Shown in pieces: positions 1-9,269 of a DNA stretch of 64,000 bases; within the stretch, counting starts at the first letter, position 1; each line of letters starts with the position of its first letter. Origin of the DNA: a bacterium HR28 (GTDB lineage: Bacteria; Chloroflexota; Chloroflexia; Thermomicrobiales; Thermomicrobiaceae). The DNA lies in the NCBI GenBank assembly GCA_002898255.1, contig BEIE01000001.1:682001-746000 (forward strand), given 5' to 3'. The translations under genes and the position numbers were made by a program. Under the pieces are notes generated by a model. The model was not told where the DNA came from. It was given only the letters and a program-made list of their open reading frames with translations, and did no database searches.

Positions 1-957
1 CCAGGCGAGCCCCGCCCCGAAGGCGACAAGAACGACGTTCATCCCTGGCCGAAGGACCCCCTGTTCGGCAGCTTCGGCAATTCCGAGTGGTACCGAAGCA
101 GCAGAAGTGTTGCCGTAACGATCGAGATTGACCCAGACCTTTTCCCACGGTAGACCAAGGCGCTTGACGGCCGCATCGATGATGCGCAGGTTCGCTTGGT
201 GCGGGATCAGGAGATCCACCTCGTCAAGCGTGAGTCCGGCGCGGGCGATCGCCTCGGCTGCTGCTTCGCCGATGATGCGCACGGAGAAACGGAAGACCTC
301 TCGCCCGTCCATCCGCATGACTGGACGCTTTGGGGGGAGCGAGCCGTTAGCAAGGAGGAGCTCGGGAAAGCCATCGAGATACAAGTGCATTGCACCGCTG
401 CCGTCCGAGCCCAGGACGGTTGAGAGGACACCTTCATCTTCAGTACTGGCTTCCAGGACGACCGCCCCTGCCCCGTCACCGAAGAGGACACATGTTGAGC
501 GGTCAGTGAAGTCGAGCCAGCGCGTCAAAGCGTCGACGCCGACCACAAGGACGGCGCGGGCCGTGCCGGCCATAATGAACTGCGCACCGACGCTCAAGGC
601 GTAGACGAAGCCGGAACAGGCTGCCACAAGGTCGAACGCACCGGCTCGGGGTGCGCCGATGGCAGCCTGGAGGAGCGACGCGGTCGCTGGCATAAGGTAG
701 TCGGGAGTCGTAGTGGCGACGATGACCAGGTCGAGTTGGGCAGGGTCAAGACCAGCCGTCGCCACTGCCCGCCGGGCAGCTTCCGTCGCCATGGAGAGCG
801 TCGTCTCTTCAGGGCCGGCGATTCGGCGCTCACGGATACCAGTGCGCGTCACAATCCACTCGTCGGACGTCGCGACCATCCGCTCAAGATCGGCGTTTGT
901 GAGCACGCGAGCTGGTACGTAAGCTCCCCAACCGGTGATCGCGGCACGCTGCGCCAT
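1..957 (-). CDS. fabH: 3-oxoacyl-ACP synthase III (KAS III), 3' end cut by window edge
   Basis: Condenses acetyl-CoA with malonyl-ACP to start fatty-acid synthesis in the cytoplasm. The frame reads MAQRAAITGWGAYVPAR from an ATG at 957 and stays open to base 1 (319 codons). The KAS III triad is visible: Cys114 in VAACSGFVYA, His in LLIPHQAN and Asn in YGNTSAAS. It ends in GAGLAW, so about ten residues are missing compared with the usual 325-335. A GGGGA ribosome site precedes the ATG. It lies just downstream of rpmF, in the common yceD-rpmF-fabH order. Confidence in the family is very high. Confidence 0.95.
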   Translation of the reverse strand, partial: MAQRAAITGWGAYVPARVLTNADLERMVATSDEWIVTRTGIRERRIAGPEETTLSMATEAARRAVATAGLDPAQLDLVIVATTTPDYLMPATASLLQAAIGAPRAGAFDLVAACSGFVYALSVGAQFIMAGTARAVLVVGVDALTRWLDFTDRSTCVLFGDGAGAVVLEASTEDEGVLSTVLGSDGSGAMHLYLDGFPELLLANGSLPPKRPVMRMDGREVFRFSVRIIGEAAAEAIARAGLTLDEVDLLIPHQANLRIIDAAVKRLGLPWEKVWVNLDRYGNTSAASVPLGIAEAAEQGVLRPGMNVVLVAFGAGLAW

Positions 958-987
958 GGCGACGTCCCCTGCCTGTTCTCTCGACCG

Positions 988-1197
988 TTACGCCTCGGGG
1001 CGCCGCTGCCGTTTCTGCCGGCTTACGTCAAGGACGAGGCGACCACGGTAGTGGCCGCAATGCGGGCAGACATAGTGTGTGCGGTGCTTCTGCCCACAAG
1101 TCGGACAGGTCGTCAAGGGCGGGACATCGATGTACTGATGTGCCGCACGGAAGCCCTGCCGTCGCTTGCTAACTTTATGCTTCGGGACAGCGCCCAT
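988..1197 (-). CDS. rpmF: 50S ribosomal protein L32
   Basis: Small zinc-ribbon protein of the large ribosomal subunit, 69 aa. The N-terminus GAVPKHKVSKRRQG is diagnostic for L32. Two CxxC pairs (CPTCG and CPHCG) form the zinc site, so this is the zinc-binding form of L32. It sits between yceD and fabH on the same strand, and the three are probably cotranscribed from the promoter before yceD. Confidence 0.97.
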   Translation of the reverse strand: MGAVPKHKVSKRRQGFRAAHQYIDVPPLTTCPTCGQKHRTHYVCPHCGHYRGRLVLDVSRQKRQRRPEA

Positions 1198-1247
1198 CAG
1201 AGTAATCCTTTCAACAGTTCGTCGTTTGCGTCACACAGACCACTGTG

Positions 1248-1263
1248 GCCTCCAGCCGGAGGC
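1248..1263 (-). repeat. small hairpin between yceD and rpmF
   Basis: A perfect 6-bp inverted repeat (GCCTCC/GGAGGC, 4-base loop) lies in the roughly 100-base gap between yceD and rpmF. It has no T-run, so it is more likely an mRNA-processing or stability element than a terminator. Function is unknown. Confidence 0.3.
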
Positions 1264-1294
1264 TACTCCATGCTGAGAAGTAGTTGTCGCACAG

Positions 1295-1819
1295 TCAAGA
1301 CCGTTCGTCAAGGAGCGCTTGGAGAACGGCTAGCCGGGCGTCGACGATCTCTTCCTCCTGCCGCCAGAGCGATTCCGGCCCTGGACACTGTGGACCACAG
1401 ACCGGATAGGAGGGGAGGGCGAGGATCGCGAACTGCCGAAGCAGTTCGTGAAGATCAAGATGGTGATTCTGATCAATAGTAAAAATATCCTCGTCCTCAG
1501 GCGGCGGAAGTGGCAATCCGGTCAAGACGTCGATCGTCGGCCAGTACTCAGCCTCGAAGGTTTCGCTGTACCGACTGTCGAACTCGGTGAGGCAGCGGAC
1601 ACAGGTGAGATGGGCCGACACGTGGAGTTCGCCAGTCGCCAAGATGCCGCTCGAAGTGCGCAACAGACGGACCGAAGCGTTGACATCGCGAACCTCGAGA
1701 TCGCTGTCAAGCGTCAAGCGATCAAGGTGAACAGTGAAGAAACGTTCGGTGCCGACAGGGGCCTTGAGGAGCTGAGCGACGTTGATAATAGTGTCATTCT
1801 CGAGGTGTCTCGTGCGCAT
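1295..1819 (-). CDS. YceD/DUF177 family protein (23S rRNA accumulation)
   Basis: A 174-aa protein of the DUF177/YceD family, which is usually encoded just before rpmF and is linked to accumulation of large-subunit rRNA. Visible marks are the CVRCLTEFD segment near residue 75 and the late CGPQCPG cysteines. The middle LDLHELLRQFAILALPSYP stretch matches the family. The ATG at 1819 follows GGAGGACAGCCCC. The neighbours rpmF and fabH support the call. The exact biochemical role of the family is not settled. Confidence 0.85.
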   Translation of the reverse strand: MRTRHLENDTIINVAQLLKAPVGTERFFTVHLDRLTLDSDLEVRDVNASVRLLRTSSGILATGELHVSAHLTCVRCLTEFDSRYSETFEAEYWPTIDVLTGLPLPPPEDEDIFTIDQNHHLDLHELLRQFAILALPSYPVCGPQCPGPESLWRQEEEIVDARLAVLQALLDERS

Positions 1820-1863
1820 GGGGCTGTCCTCCGGCTGCGCTCCTGGGGGTGCGCAACTCCCTA

Positions 1864-1892
1864 AGTGTAACCTGTGCCAACCTGGCCGACAA
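1864..1892 (-). promoter_or_regulatory. promoter of yceD-rpmF-fabH
   Basis: On the minus strand TTGTCG (1887-1892) is separated by 17 bases from TACACT (1864-1869), a good housekeeping-sigma spacing, and lies about 45 bases before the yceD ATG. It is divergent to the aldolase promoter. Confidence 0.6.
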
Positions 1893-1923
1893 ACTGCCCT
1901 ATCGCCGACGGCACTTCCCGCGG

Positions 1924-1929
1924 TAGAAT
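1924..1929 (+). promoter_or_regulatory. -10 element TAGAAT before the aldolase gene
   Basis: A TAGAAT -10-like box lies 37 bases before the chosen ATG at 1967, with only a weak -35. Its position places the transcript start after the earlier in-frame codon at 1874 and so argues for the later start. Confidence 0.4.
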
Positions 1930-1966
1930 GCCCGCGCGGGCTGGCTGGGACGTGGGGAGCGTGCGG

Positions 1967-2734
1967 ATGCGCGAGAATCGAGTCAAGCGGCGCCTCCGAG
2001 CAGGCGAGGTAGTTGTCGGCTGCTTCATTCCCTACCCATCTCCAGAGTTAGCGGAGATCTGCGGATATCTCGGTTTCGATTTTGTCCTGATCGACGCCGA
2101 GCACGGCCGTATCACCGAGGAGTCAGCGTACCACATGGTGCTGGCGGCTGAGGTGGCCGGTGCGACGCCGATCGTCCGCGTGCCGTTCGGCCACCGGCAG
2201 GTGATTTTGCGATATCTGGATCTGGGCGCTGCGGGTGTTATGGTTCCGCAGGTCAACACGCCCGAGGAAGCAGTTGCAGTCGTCGAGGCCTGTCGCTACC
2301 ACCCGAATGGGCGACGTGGAGTGGCAGGGGTGCGAGCAGCAGAGTTCGGGCTCACCAAGCCGCTCAGCGAGTATGTGCAGGAGGCGAATGCGGAGACGTT
2401 GGTCATCGTGCAGATCGAAAGTATCGCGGCGGTCGAACGACTGGAAGAGTACTTGGCGATCCCGGGGATCGATGTGCTGTTCGTGGGGCCGAATGATCTG
2501 GCTCAGTCGATGGGGTATCCTGGGCAGCCGCTCCATCCTGATGTGCAGGCGGTGATCGACGACATTGTGCGGCGTGTCGCTGGGCGCGTACCGCTGGGCA
2601 CAACGGCGCCGACGCCGGAATTGGCGCAACGGCAACTTGAGCGCGGTTTTCTTATGTTGGCAGCGAATACGACTGCGCTGCTCGCCGCAGGAGCACGCGG
2701 CCTGCTCGGTGCGGTTGCAGCGAAGATACAGTGA
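1967..2734 (+). CDS. HpcH/HpaI-family class II aldolase
   Basis: Metal-dependent aldolase of the HpcH/HpaI (2-oxo-3-deoxy acid) family, 255 aa. It cleaves or forms 4-hydroxy-2-oxo acids to give pyruvate or oxaloacetate plus an aldehyde. Family marks are FVLIDAEHG near residue 45, a catalytic-arginine segment IVRVP, the metal Glu in VQIES and the metal Asp in LFVGPNDLAQSMG. The ATG at 1967 is preferred because the frame before it looks non-coding and a -10 box lies between. The substrate cannot be told from sequence. The nearest downstream gene is ilvE, but a catabolic link is only a guess. Confidence 0.85.
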   Translation: MRENRVKRRLRAGEVVVGCFIPYPSPELAEICGYLGFDFVLIDAEHGRITEESAYHMVLAAEVAGATPIVRVPFGHRQVILRYLDLGAAGVMVPQVNTPEEAVAVVEACRYHPNGRRGVAGVRAAEFGLTKPLSEYVQEANAETLVIVQIESIAAVERLEEYLAIPGIDVLFVGPNDLAQSMGYPGQPLHPDVQAVIDDIVRRVAGRVPLGTTAPTPELAQRQLERGFLMLAANTTALLAAGARGLLGAVAAKIQ

Positions 2735-2770
2735 CAGGCAAGGTCGTGGGAGTGAACGGAGGATCGAGCG

Positions 2771-3721
2771 ATGGCTGGAACCGAACTGTTTCCGATCGCC
2801 TTCTTTGAAGGGCGCTTTGTGCCGATCCAGGAGGCAAAGGTCAGTATCGCGACACACGCGCTGCAGTACGGTACCGGTGTCTTCGCCGGGGTGCGGGGTT
2901 ATCTTGACCGAGACGGGCAGACGATCAATATCTTCCGGCTTTCTGACCATACGCGGCGACTCCTGCAATCGGCACGCCTCTTGCGGGCTGAGCTTCCCTA
3001 TGATGCTGAGCAGCTTGGCAGTTTGATCGTCGAATTGGTGCGACAGAATGCGCCGCGGACCGACGTGTATATCCGCCCCTTTGTCTACAAGGCGGATCTG
3101 GAGATTGGACCGAAGCTCAAAGGGGTGCGTGACGAGCTCGCAATCTACATGCTACCGATGCAGGAGTATCTCCCAATCACCCATCCGATCCGGCTCATGA
3201 CGAGTTCCTGGATGCGAACGGTCGACGTTGTGATCCCGAGCCGTGCCAAAGTCTGTGGTGCCTACGTGAACTCGGCCTTCGCCAAGGACCAAGCGATGGA
3301 GTGCGGGTTTGACGATGCGATCATGCTCAACCACCATGGGAAGGTGGCTGAGGGAAGCGCTGCGAACCTCTTCATCGTCCGCAATGGGACGTTGATCACA
3401 ACACCGGTCACGGCGGATATCCTGGAAGGCATCACGCGCCGCACCATCATCGAGTTTGCTCACGACCTCGGTATTCCGGTCGAGGTGCGGGAGATTGACC
3501 GCAGTGAGCTCTACATCTGCGACGAGGCGTTCCTCTGTGGGACGGGGGTGCAGATCTCGCCGATCGGGAATATCGATGGTCGGACGGTGGGAACTGGGCA
3601 GATTGGCCCGATCACGGCGCGTCTGCAGCAGCTCTACCTCTCGGTGGTGCGCGGCGAAGACACGCCGTACCGGCACTACCTGACGCGGGTGACCGTCGCG
3701 CGTGAGGCAGAGGCACGGTAA
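2771..3721 (+). CDS. ilvE: branched-chain amino acid aminotransferase
   Basis: PLP-dependent fold-type IV transaminase (316 aa) that makes or degrades Leu, Ile and Val using glutamate/2-oxoglutarate. The PLP lysine is in SRAKVCGAYVNS near residue 163, followed by the signature GKVAEGSAANLF. The N-terminal THALQYGTGVFAGVRGY is typical of IlvE. GGAGGATCGAGCG precedes the ATG. It follows the aldolase by 36 bases and may share its transcript. D-amino acid transaminase and ADC lyase are related alternatives, but length and motifs favour IlvE. Confidence 0.92.
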   Translation: MAGTELFPIAFFEGRFVPIQEAKVSIATHALQYGTGVFAGVRGYLDRDGQTINIFRLSDHTRRLLQSARLLRAELPYDAEQLGSLIVELVRQNAPRTDVYIRPFVYKADLEIGPKLKGVRDELAIYMLPMQEYLPITHPIRLMTSSWMRTVDVVIPSRAKVCGAYVNSAFAKDQAMECGFDDAIMLNHHGKVAEGSAANLFIVRNGTLITTPVTADILEGITRRTIIEFAHDLGIPVEVREIDRSELYICDEAFLCGTGVQISPIGNIDGRTVGTGQIGPITARLQQLYLSVVRGEDTPYRHYLTRVTVAREAEAR

Positions 3722-3744
3722 GCGCCCGTGGTACCCTTGACCGG

Positions 3745-3769
3745 CCCAGCTATCGCGTGCCGGGCTGGG
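3745..3769 (+). repeat. hairpin between ilvE and the solute-binding protein gene
   Basis: CCCAGC and GCTGGG arms, 6 bp with a 13-base loop, lie in the 76-base gap after ilvE. There is no T-run, so any role as terminator is weak. Confidence 0.25.
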
Positions 3770-3797
3770 AGCTGCATGGCGGTGCCAGGAGCGAGGA

Positions 3798-5537
3798 GTG
3801 CGTCGGCGTTCATCCGTTCTTTGGATCCTTCTTGTGCTCGTGCTCGTCTACGCCTGCCGTCGTGCCCCAGCGACGGAGGTCGCGACACCAGAGGTTTTTC
3901 CATCGACCCCTGCTGCTTCTGGGCCAGTTGTGACAGCAGCTCCGGAAATGCCTGGCAGCGCAGCACAAAGTCCTATTCCGCGCGCGGTGATACCGGCAAC
4001 ACCTGCGACCAGTGCCTCGGTAGAGCGCGGGATCGTCGAGGCGGGGTTTGAGGAGCCGCGCACACTCAATCCACTGTTCGTCGCTGATCCGCTCTCAGAT
4101 GCTCTCAGCCGCCTCGTCTTCGACGGTTTGGTTTCGCTCGATCCCACCAGCGGTGAGCCAGTGCCAGCACTTGCCACTTCCTGGGACGTCAGTGACGACG
4201 GGACGACCTACACGTTCCACCTCCGCGAGAATGTCCGCTGGCATGACGGGCAACCGTTCACAGCGAGCGACGTTGCATTTACCTATACACGACTCCTCGA
4301 TCCTGACGTCCGCTCGCCTCGCTATTCGCGGCTCGCCGAGCGCGTCAAATCGGTGGACATCATTGACAGCCAGACGGTGCGGATCACGCTGATTCGCCCT
4401 GATGCCTCTTTCTTGTCTACCCTTGCGACGATTGGGATTGTTCCCGAACATGTGCTCGGGACGGTGCTCCCGCAGCAGCTGGTGACCGACCCCTTTGGGC
4501 TCTCTTCAGCGGTCGGAACGGGACCATTTATCCTCACCCAATGGCTGCGCGGTGTTTCGCTCACCTTCCGTGCCAACCCGGACTATTACCGAGGTGCACC
4601 GACCATTCCTCAATATACCTACCGTGTTGTCAGTACACTGGACGAACTCGCGCGTGGGCTGCAGGACGGCACGATTGATTGGGCGACGCTTGACCCGGCT
4701 CAGGTAAGTCAGCTTCCGGCGCTCGACGGGGTCATAGTCGAGCGCTATCCGGGCTATGAGCTCGTGCTCGTCGCGCTGCAGCTTGATCCAGCCAAGAACA
4801 AGCTGTTCACCGATCTCCGTGTTCGCAAGGCGCTGCTCCTTGGAATCGACCGGGCGGCGATCGTCGAGAAAGTGTGGGGTGAGTGGGCGCGTGTTGCGGA
4901 GACCCTCCAGCCGCCAGCTTCCTGGGCTGCCGGTGAGCCGCCGGTGCGCTATCCGTACGATCCGGCGGAAGCACAGCGCTTGCTCGAGGAGGCCGGCTGG
5001 GTCTTGGGGGACGATGGCGTGCGTGTCCGCCAAGGGCAACGCCTGCAGTTCGGGCTCTTGGCGACGGGGAGCGATCCGAGCCGGCGTGCCGTCGCGGAGC
5101 TCCTGCAACAACAGTGGCGCGCGATCGGCGTCGATGTCCAGCTCGACTTGGCGTCCTGGGGCGAGGTACGCCGTCGGGCGACGCAGGAGCGGGACTTTGA
5201 CGCCCTGCTTATCGGTGTGCTCTGGGACGTCGATCCGGACCAGTCCTCGGTCTGGTCGAGTGACTCCTTTTTCGACGGACTCAACTTCGGTCACTACCTC
5301 AGCCCGGACGTCGATCGTCTCTTGGTCGAGGCGGTGGGGACGACCGACCGGGCACGGCGCATTGAGCTCTACCGGGCGATCGAGCAGCAGGTCCTCAGCG
5401 ACCTCCCGGTGCTCCCGATCGCCTTCCCTGACGTGATTGTGGTGCGGTCCGAACGGCTTCAGGTACCAGCGATGAATGCGCTCGTCGTGCGGACTCGAGC
5501 TGGGGTTGAGCAGTGGCAAGTGCGGGCGGACAGGTAG
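3798..5537 (+). CDS. ABC transporter solute-binding lipoprotein, family 5 (peptide/nickel type)
   Basis: Extracytoplasmic substrate receptor of an oligopeptide-type importer, 579 aa. It starts with a charged N-region and hydrophobic core ending in the lipobox LVYAC (Cys20), then a Pro/Ala/Thr-rich linker to about residue 70. The body shows SBP_bac_5 features: FEEPRTLNPLFVADPLSD, YTFHLRENVRWHDGQPFTA and the C-terminal LPVLPIAFPD segment. The GTG at 3798 follows GGAGCGAGGA. It is followed about 300 bases later by the matching DppD/DppF ATPases. The substrate could be peptides, nickel chelates or sugars and cannot be named. Confidence 0.92.
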   Translation: MRRRSSVLWILLVLVLVYACRRAPATEVATPEVFPSTPAASGPVVTAAPEMPGSAAQSPIPRAVIPATPATSASVERGIVEAGFEEPRTLNPLFVADPLSDALSRLVFDGLVSLDPTSGEPVPALATSWDVSDDGTTYTFHLRENVRWHDGQPFTASDVAFTYTRLLDPDVRSPRYSRLAERVKSVDIIDSQTVRITLIRPDASFLSTLATIGIVPEHVLGTVLPQQLVTDPFGLSSAVGTGPFILTQWLRGVSLTFRANPDYYRGAPTIPQYTYRVVSTLDELARGLQDGTIDWATLDPAQVSQLPALDGVIVERYPGYELVLVALQLDPAKNKLFTDLRVRKALLLGIDRAAIVEKVWGEWARVAETLQPPASWAAGEPPVRYPYDPAEAQRLLEEAGWVLGDDGVRVRQGQRLQFGLLATGSDPSRRAVAELLQQQWRAIGVDVQLDLASWGEVRRRATQERDFDALLIGVLWDVDPDQSSVWSSDSFFDGLNFGHYLSPDVDRLLVEAVGTTDRARRIELYRAIEQQVLSDLPVLPIAFPDVIVVRSERLQVPAMNALVVRTRAGVEQWQVRADR

Positions 5538-5836
5538 TGACTCAGGAAGACCGCGGCTCCGTGCTCGGGGACGACCCCATCTGGATCGTCGCATGTCCGA
5601 TGCCACCAGGGGGACGTCGCGGCGGCCAGAGGATCATTTGGACGACACTGAGGTGGCCGGTGAACGAGGGTGGAACGCTTTGATCAATCGAGAATCGAGC
5701 CATACGATGATTGAGATCCTCGTCGCAAGGGGCCGGTTGACGGTGTAGAGCGGAACCGCTAGACTGAGCGCGTAGCCGCGGAGAGCGGGATTCCAGCATG
5801 TGGTGACCAACGGGCGAAGGGGACGAAGGAGGCGCG
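5538..5836 (+). other. intergenic region before the ATPase genes; promoter only
   Basis: No convincing gene is seen in either strand in these 299 bases. The only readable signal is the promoter at 5737-5765. The gap and promoter suggest the ATPases can be expressed separately from the binding protein. Confidence 0.5.
5737..5765 (+). promoter_or_regulatory. strong housekeeping promoter for the opp ATPase pair
   Basis: TTGACG (5737-5742), a 17-base spacer and TAGACT (5760-5765) lie about 70 bases before the first ATPase start. This is one of the best sigma-70-like promoters in the window. Confidence 0.75.
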
Positions 5837-6862
5837 ATGGAACCGCTGCTCGAGGTGCGCGATCTCCGCACGCAGTTCTTCACCCAGGATGGTGTCGTCA
5901 AGGCGGTTGACGGGGTCTCCTTCCATTTGATGCCGGGAGAGACGCTTGGGTTGGTCGGTGAGAGCGGTTGCGGGAAGAGCATCACCGCGCTCTCGATCAT
6001 GCGGCTTATCCCAAGCCCACCGGGGAAGATCGTCAGCGGCGAGATCTTGTTCGAGGGTGAAGACATCTTGAAAATGAGCGACGATGAGGTTCGCTCGATC
6101 CGTGGCCGGAAGATCGCAATGATCTTCCAGGATCCGATGACGTCGCTCAATCCGGTGCTGACGATCAACCGGCAGATCAGCGAGGCGCTCGAGCTCCATC
6201 TCGGGATGAGCAAGCAACAAGCGCGGCAGCGGGCCATCGAGCTCCTGAAGATGGTTGGGATCCCGAACGCCGAGCAACGGGTCGATCAGTACCCGCATCA
6301 GTTCTCCGGTGGGATGCGCCAACGAGTGATGATCGCAATGGCACTCTCTTGCAACCCCTCGCTCCTGATCGCCGACGAGCCGACGACAGCGCTCGACGTG
6401 ACGATTCAGGCGCAGATCCTCGACCTTATCCGAACCCTCCAGCGTGAGCACAATACGGCGCTGATTCTCATTACCCACGATCTTGGTGTGGTCGCGGGAA
6501 TGACCGACCGGATCCACGTGATGTACGCGGGGCATATCGTGGAGACAGCGCCGACTGAGGAGCTGTTCGAGAATCCGAAGCACCCCTATACCGTCGGGCT
6601 TCTGAACTCTATCCCGCGTCTCGATGCGCCGCGAAAGGAGCGGCTCAATCCGATCCGCGGGCTTCCGCCGGACCTGATCGACTTGCCAGACATGTGTCCG
6701 TTCGTACCCCGGTGCGACTTTGCGCGTGAAAAGTGCAGTGAGAAGAATCCCCCACTTTTCGAGGTGAATCCAGTTCACCGCTCTGCGTGCTGGTACTGGG
6801 ACGAGGTCTCGCTCGCCGGTCCACGGCGCTATGGAGAGGTGAGGGCTGACGATGGCAACTGA
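5837..6862 (+). CDS. oppD: oligopeptide/dipeptide ABC transporter ATP-binding protein (D-type)
   Basis: One of two cytoplasmic ATPases that power a peptide-type importer, 341 aa. Walker A GESGCGKS is at residues 41-48, the signature SGGMRQRV near 156 and Walker B LLIADEPT near 175. After the NBD comes the Opp C-terminal domain with four cysteines ([14 protein letters not shown] and a later SACW), known in this family to hold an Fe-S cluster. It overlaps the next gene by 11 bases. The permease genes B and C are not in the window. The opp/dpp choice is arbitrary. Confidence 0.93.
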   Translation: MEPLLEVRDLRTQFFTQDGVVKAVDGVSFHLMPGETLGLVGESGCGKSITALSIMRLIPSPPGKIVSGEILFEGEDILKMSDDEVRSIRGRKIAMIFQDPMTSLNPVLTINRQISEALELHLGMSKQQARQRAIELLKMVGIPNAEQRVDQYPHQFSGGMRQRVMIAMALSCNPSLLIADEPTTALDVTIQAQILDLIRTLQREHNTALILITHDLGVVAGMTDRIHVMYAGHIVETAPTEELFENPKHPYTVGLLNSIPRLDAPRKERLNPIRGLPPDLIDLPDMCPFVPRCDFAREKCSEKNPPLFEVNPVHRSACWYWDEVSLAGPRRYGEVRADDGN

Positions 6863-7886
6863 ACTCCGACCTGCAGCGACGACGACTGGCCCGCAGCAGC
6901 GGGAAGTGCTGCTCGACGTCCGTAACCTCAAGATGTACTTCCCGCTTACCCGGGGCATCATCTTGCAACGGCGTGTGGGCTGGGTGAAGGCGGTTGACGA
7001 TGTCTCTTTCCAGATCTACCGGGGCGAGACACTTGGTCTCGTCGGTGAGAGCGGTTGTGGGAAGAGCACGACCGGGCGAGCAATCCTGCAGCTCTATAAG
7101 CCGACCGCTGGACAGGTGCTCTTCAACGGGGTCGATCTCACGAAGCTGCCGCCGGGCGAGATGCGCAAGATGCGGCGGCATATGCAGATGATCTTCCAGG
7201 ACCCCTATGCATCACTGAACCCGCGTATGACGGTTGGTAGTATCATCGCGGAGCCCATGCAGATTCACAAGCTGGTGCCCAAGGAACAGCGGAACCAGCG
7301 GGTGCAGGAACTCCTTGAGGTCGTCGGTCTCAACCCCTACTTTGCCAACCGCTATCCGCACGAGTTCTCTGGCGGGCAGCGACAGCGGATCGGAATCGCC
7401 CGCGCGCTCGCGGCAAACCCGGAATTCATTGTCGCTGACGAGCCGGTGTCCGCACTCGACGTCTCGATTCAGGCTCAGATCATCAATCTCCTGGAAGAGC
7501 TCCAGGAGAAGTTCCACCTGACTTACCTGTTCATCGCACATGATCTCAGTGTCGTGCGGCACATCTCTGACCGTGTGGCTGTGATGTATCTCGGTAAGAT
7601 TGTCGAGCTGGCCGATCGCAACGCACTGTACGATGATCCGCTCCATCCCTACACGAAGGCACTCTTAAGTGCCGTGCCAATCCCCGATCCGAAGATCGAG
7701 AAGAAGCGCGAACGGATCATCCTGACTGGTGATGTGCCCAGTCCGATCAACCCGCCGGCTGGTTGCCGCTTCCACACGCGTTGCCCGTACGCGATGGACG
7801 TGTGTGCCAAGGTCGAGCCGCGTTTTGTCGATCAGGGCGGCGGGCACTATGTGGCCTGCCACCTCTATCCCGGCTGCACGCCGTAA
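6852..7886 (+). CDS. oppF: oligopeptide/dipeptide ABC transporter ATP-binding protein (F-type)
   Basis: Partner ATPase of the preceding gene, 344 aa. Walker [10 protein letters not shown] lies near residue 65, signature SGGQRQRI near 173 and Walker [13 protein letters not shown] near 195. The C-terminal Opp domain carries [14 protein letters not shown] plus a final ACHLYPG. The ATG at 6852 lies inside the end of the previous frame, so translation is coupled. Two different NBDs are the norm for Opp/Dpp systems. It needs permeases encoded elsewhere. Confidence 0.93.
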   Translation: MATELRPAATTTGPQQREVLLDVRNLKMYFPLTRGIILQRRVGWVKAVDDVSFQIYRGETLGLVGESGCGKSTTGRAILQLYKPTAGQVLFNGVDLTKLPPGEMRKMRRHMQMIFQDPYASLNPRMTVGSIIAEPMQIHKLVPKEQRNQRVQELLEVVGLNPYFANRYPHEFSGGQRQRIGIARALAANPEFIVADEPVSALDVSIQAQIINLLEELQEKFHLTYLFIAHDLSVVRHISDRVAVMYLGKIVELADRNALYDDPLHPYTKALLSAVPIPDPKIEKKRERIILTGDVPSPINPPAGCRFHTRCPYAMDVCAKVEPRFVDQGGGHYVACHLYPGCTP

Positions 7887-7892
7887 CCTGCC

Positions 7893-8537
7893 GTGCTTGG
7901 ACGACTCGATGCGGAAACCATTCTGGCCACGCTCCTCGCGTTCGTGGTCGCAATTACGATCCACGAGTTTGCGCATGCCTGGACGGCGCTGCGACTGGGT
8001 GACGATACAGCTGCGCGGCTTGGCCGAGTGACATTGAATCCATTAGCGCACCTTGACCCGATCGGTTCGCTCGGGCTGTTAATGATTGTCTTCTTGGGCT
8101 TCGGGATCGGCTGGGGGAGGCCGGTACCGGTGAATCCAAACCGTCTCCGCTGGGGACATCGGGGGATGGCACTCACTGCGTTGGCCGGCCCCCTCTCGAA
8201 TGTGATCGTGGCACTCGCCTTTGCTCTGCCGTACCGGCTGGGGTTACCGGCTGCTCCTGAAGTGGTGACAACGTTCGTCCAACGACTCGTGCTTGTGAAT
8301 CTCTTACTCGCTGCCTTCAACTTGATCCCGATCCCGCCATTGGATGGGCTCAAGATCCTCCTCGGGATCTTGCCGGCGTTCTGGTACCCGGTATTGGCGC
8401 CGCTGGAGCGGTACGGGGTGGGGATCCTCCTTGTGCTGATCGTGTTTGGTAGCCTGGGTGGAAGCATTCTGGCGGCGATGTATTTGCCGGTATATCGTCT
8501 CCTCTTTCGCCTGGTCGTTGGAGAATCGCCGCTCTAG
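7893..8537 (+). CDS. site-2-protease-like membrane zinc peptidase (M50)
   Basis: Polytopic membrane metalloprotease, 214 aa, of the short 'site-2 protease family' lacking a PDZ domain. The active-site HEFAH is near residue 24, inside the first membrane helix. The second metal motif is NLIPIPPLDGLKI near residue 142, and ALAGPLSNVIVALAFALP is also typical. The GTG at 7893 is only 6 bases after oppF. It is followed 3 bases later by scpA. Many Chloroflexota and Firmicutes place such a peptidase next to scpAB. The substrate is unknown. Confidence 0.88.
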   Translation: MLGRLDAETILATLLAFVVAITIHEFAHAWTALRLGDDTAARLGRVTLNPLAHLDPIGSLGLLMIVFLGFGIGWGRPVPVNPNRLRWGHRGMALTALAGPLSNVIVALAFALPYRLGLPAAPEVVTTFVQRLVLVNLLLAAFNLIPIPPLDGLKILLGILPAFWYPVLAPLERYGVGILLVLIVFGSLGGSILAAMYLPVYRLLFRLVVGESPL

Positions 8538-8540
8538 GCC

Positions 8541-9269
8541 GTGAGCATGCGCGCAACAGTACTCTCCACCCGCCTGCGCAACGTACCGATCACAGTGGGA
8601 GAGTTTTCCGGGCCGCTTGATCTCTTGCTCCAACTGGTCGAAGCACGGCAGCTTCCAATTACCACGGTCTCGCTTCGTGCGGTGACGGAACAGTTCCTCG
8701 CGGCGTTGGAACCGCTTGAAGAGGCACAGCCGGAATTGCTCGCTGATTTCCTGGTCGTTGCCAGTCGCCTGGCTGCGCTCAAGGCACGCGCGCTCTTGCC
8801 TCGACCGGACTCGCCGGAGGACGTGGAGGACCCGCTGGTTCGGGATCTCCAGCGGTACCAGGTGTTCCGTGAGGTCGCGAACTGGCTACGGGCGCGTGAT
8901 GAAGCAGGCCTACGTTCGTGGTCGCGTCCACCGCAGCCCCGTGCGCAGGCAGCTGTTCCTGAAGGGCGCCCTGAACAACTTCTTCAAGCCTTGCAGCGCT
9001 GGGCGCGACGGCAGCGCCCTGTCGCCACAGTGCGCTGGAGACCGGTGGTCTCGCTGACGGCAATGATCGAACGATTGCGGGCACGCCTCGTGGGACGTTG
9101 CGCCTTCCGCACACTGCTTGGTGAACGACCGACGCGAAGCGAGGTAGTCGTTGGCGTGTTGGCGCTTTTAACGCTCGTGCGCCGGCGACTTGTAGAGCTA
9201 GAGCAACGAGAGCCGTTCGGCGAGATTTGGGTATGGCCGAAGGAGCGCGAGCCGAATGGTAGAGCGTGA
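8541..9269 (+). CDS. scpA: segregation and condensation protein A (kleisin)
   Basis: Kleisin subunit of the SMC condensin that organises and segregates the chromosome, 242 aa. The N-terminal EFSGPLDLLLQLVEARQLPI (residues 21-40) is the ScpA signature, followed by DFLVVASRLAALKARALLP. The C-terminus has the winged-helix SMC head-binding segment RPTRSEVVVGVLALLTLVRR. It overlaps scpB by 14 bases, so the pair is coupled. The GTG at 8541 directly follows the peptidase stop. Confidence 0.93.
   Translation: MSMRATVLSTRLRNVPITVGEFSGPLDLLLQLVEARQLPITTVSLRAVTEQFLAALEPLEEAQPELLADFLVVASRLAALKARALLPRPDSPEDVEDPLVRDLQRYQVFREVANWLRARDEAGLRSWSRPPQPRAQAAVPEGRPEQLLQALQRWARRQRPVATVRWRPVVSLTAMIERLRARLVGRCAFRTLLGERPTRSEVVVGVLALLTLVRRRLVELEQREPFGEIWVWPKEREPNGRA

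Noticed and set aside
736-1479. 247-codon plus-strand frame across fabH, rpmF and yceD
   Set aside because: It crosses three well-supported opposite-strand genes and their gaps, with no recognisable product.
4506-5606. 366-codon minus-strand frame opposite the solute-binding protein gene
   Set aside because: Shadow frame; the plus-strand protein has signal peptide, lipobox and family motifs.
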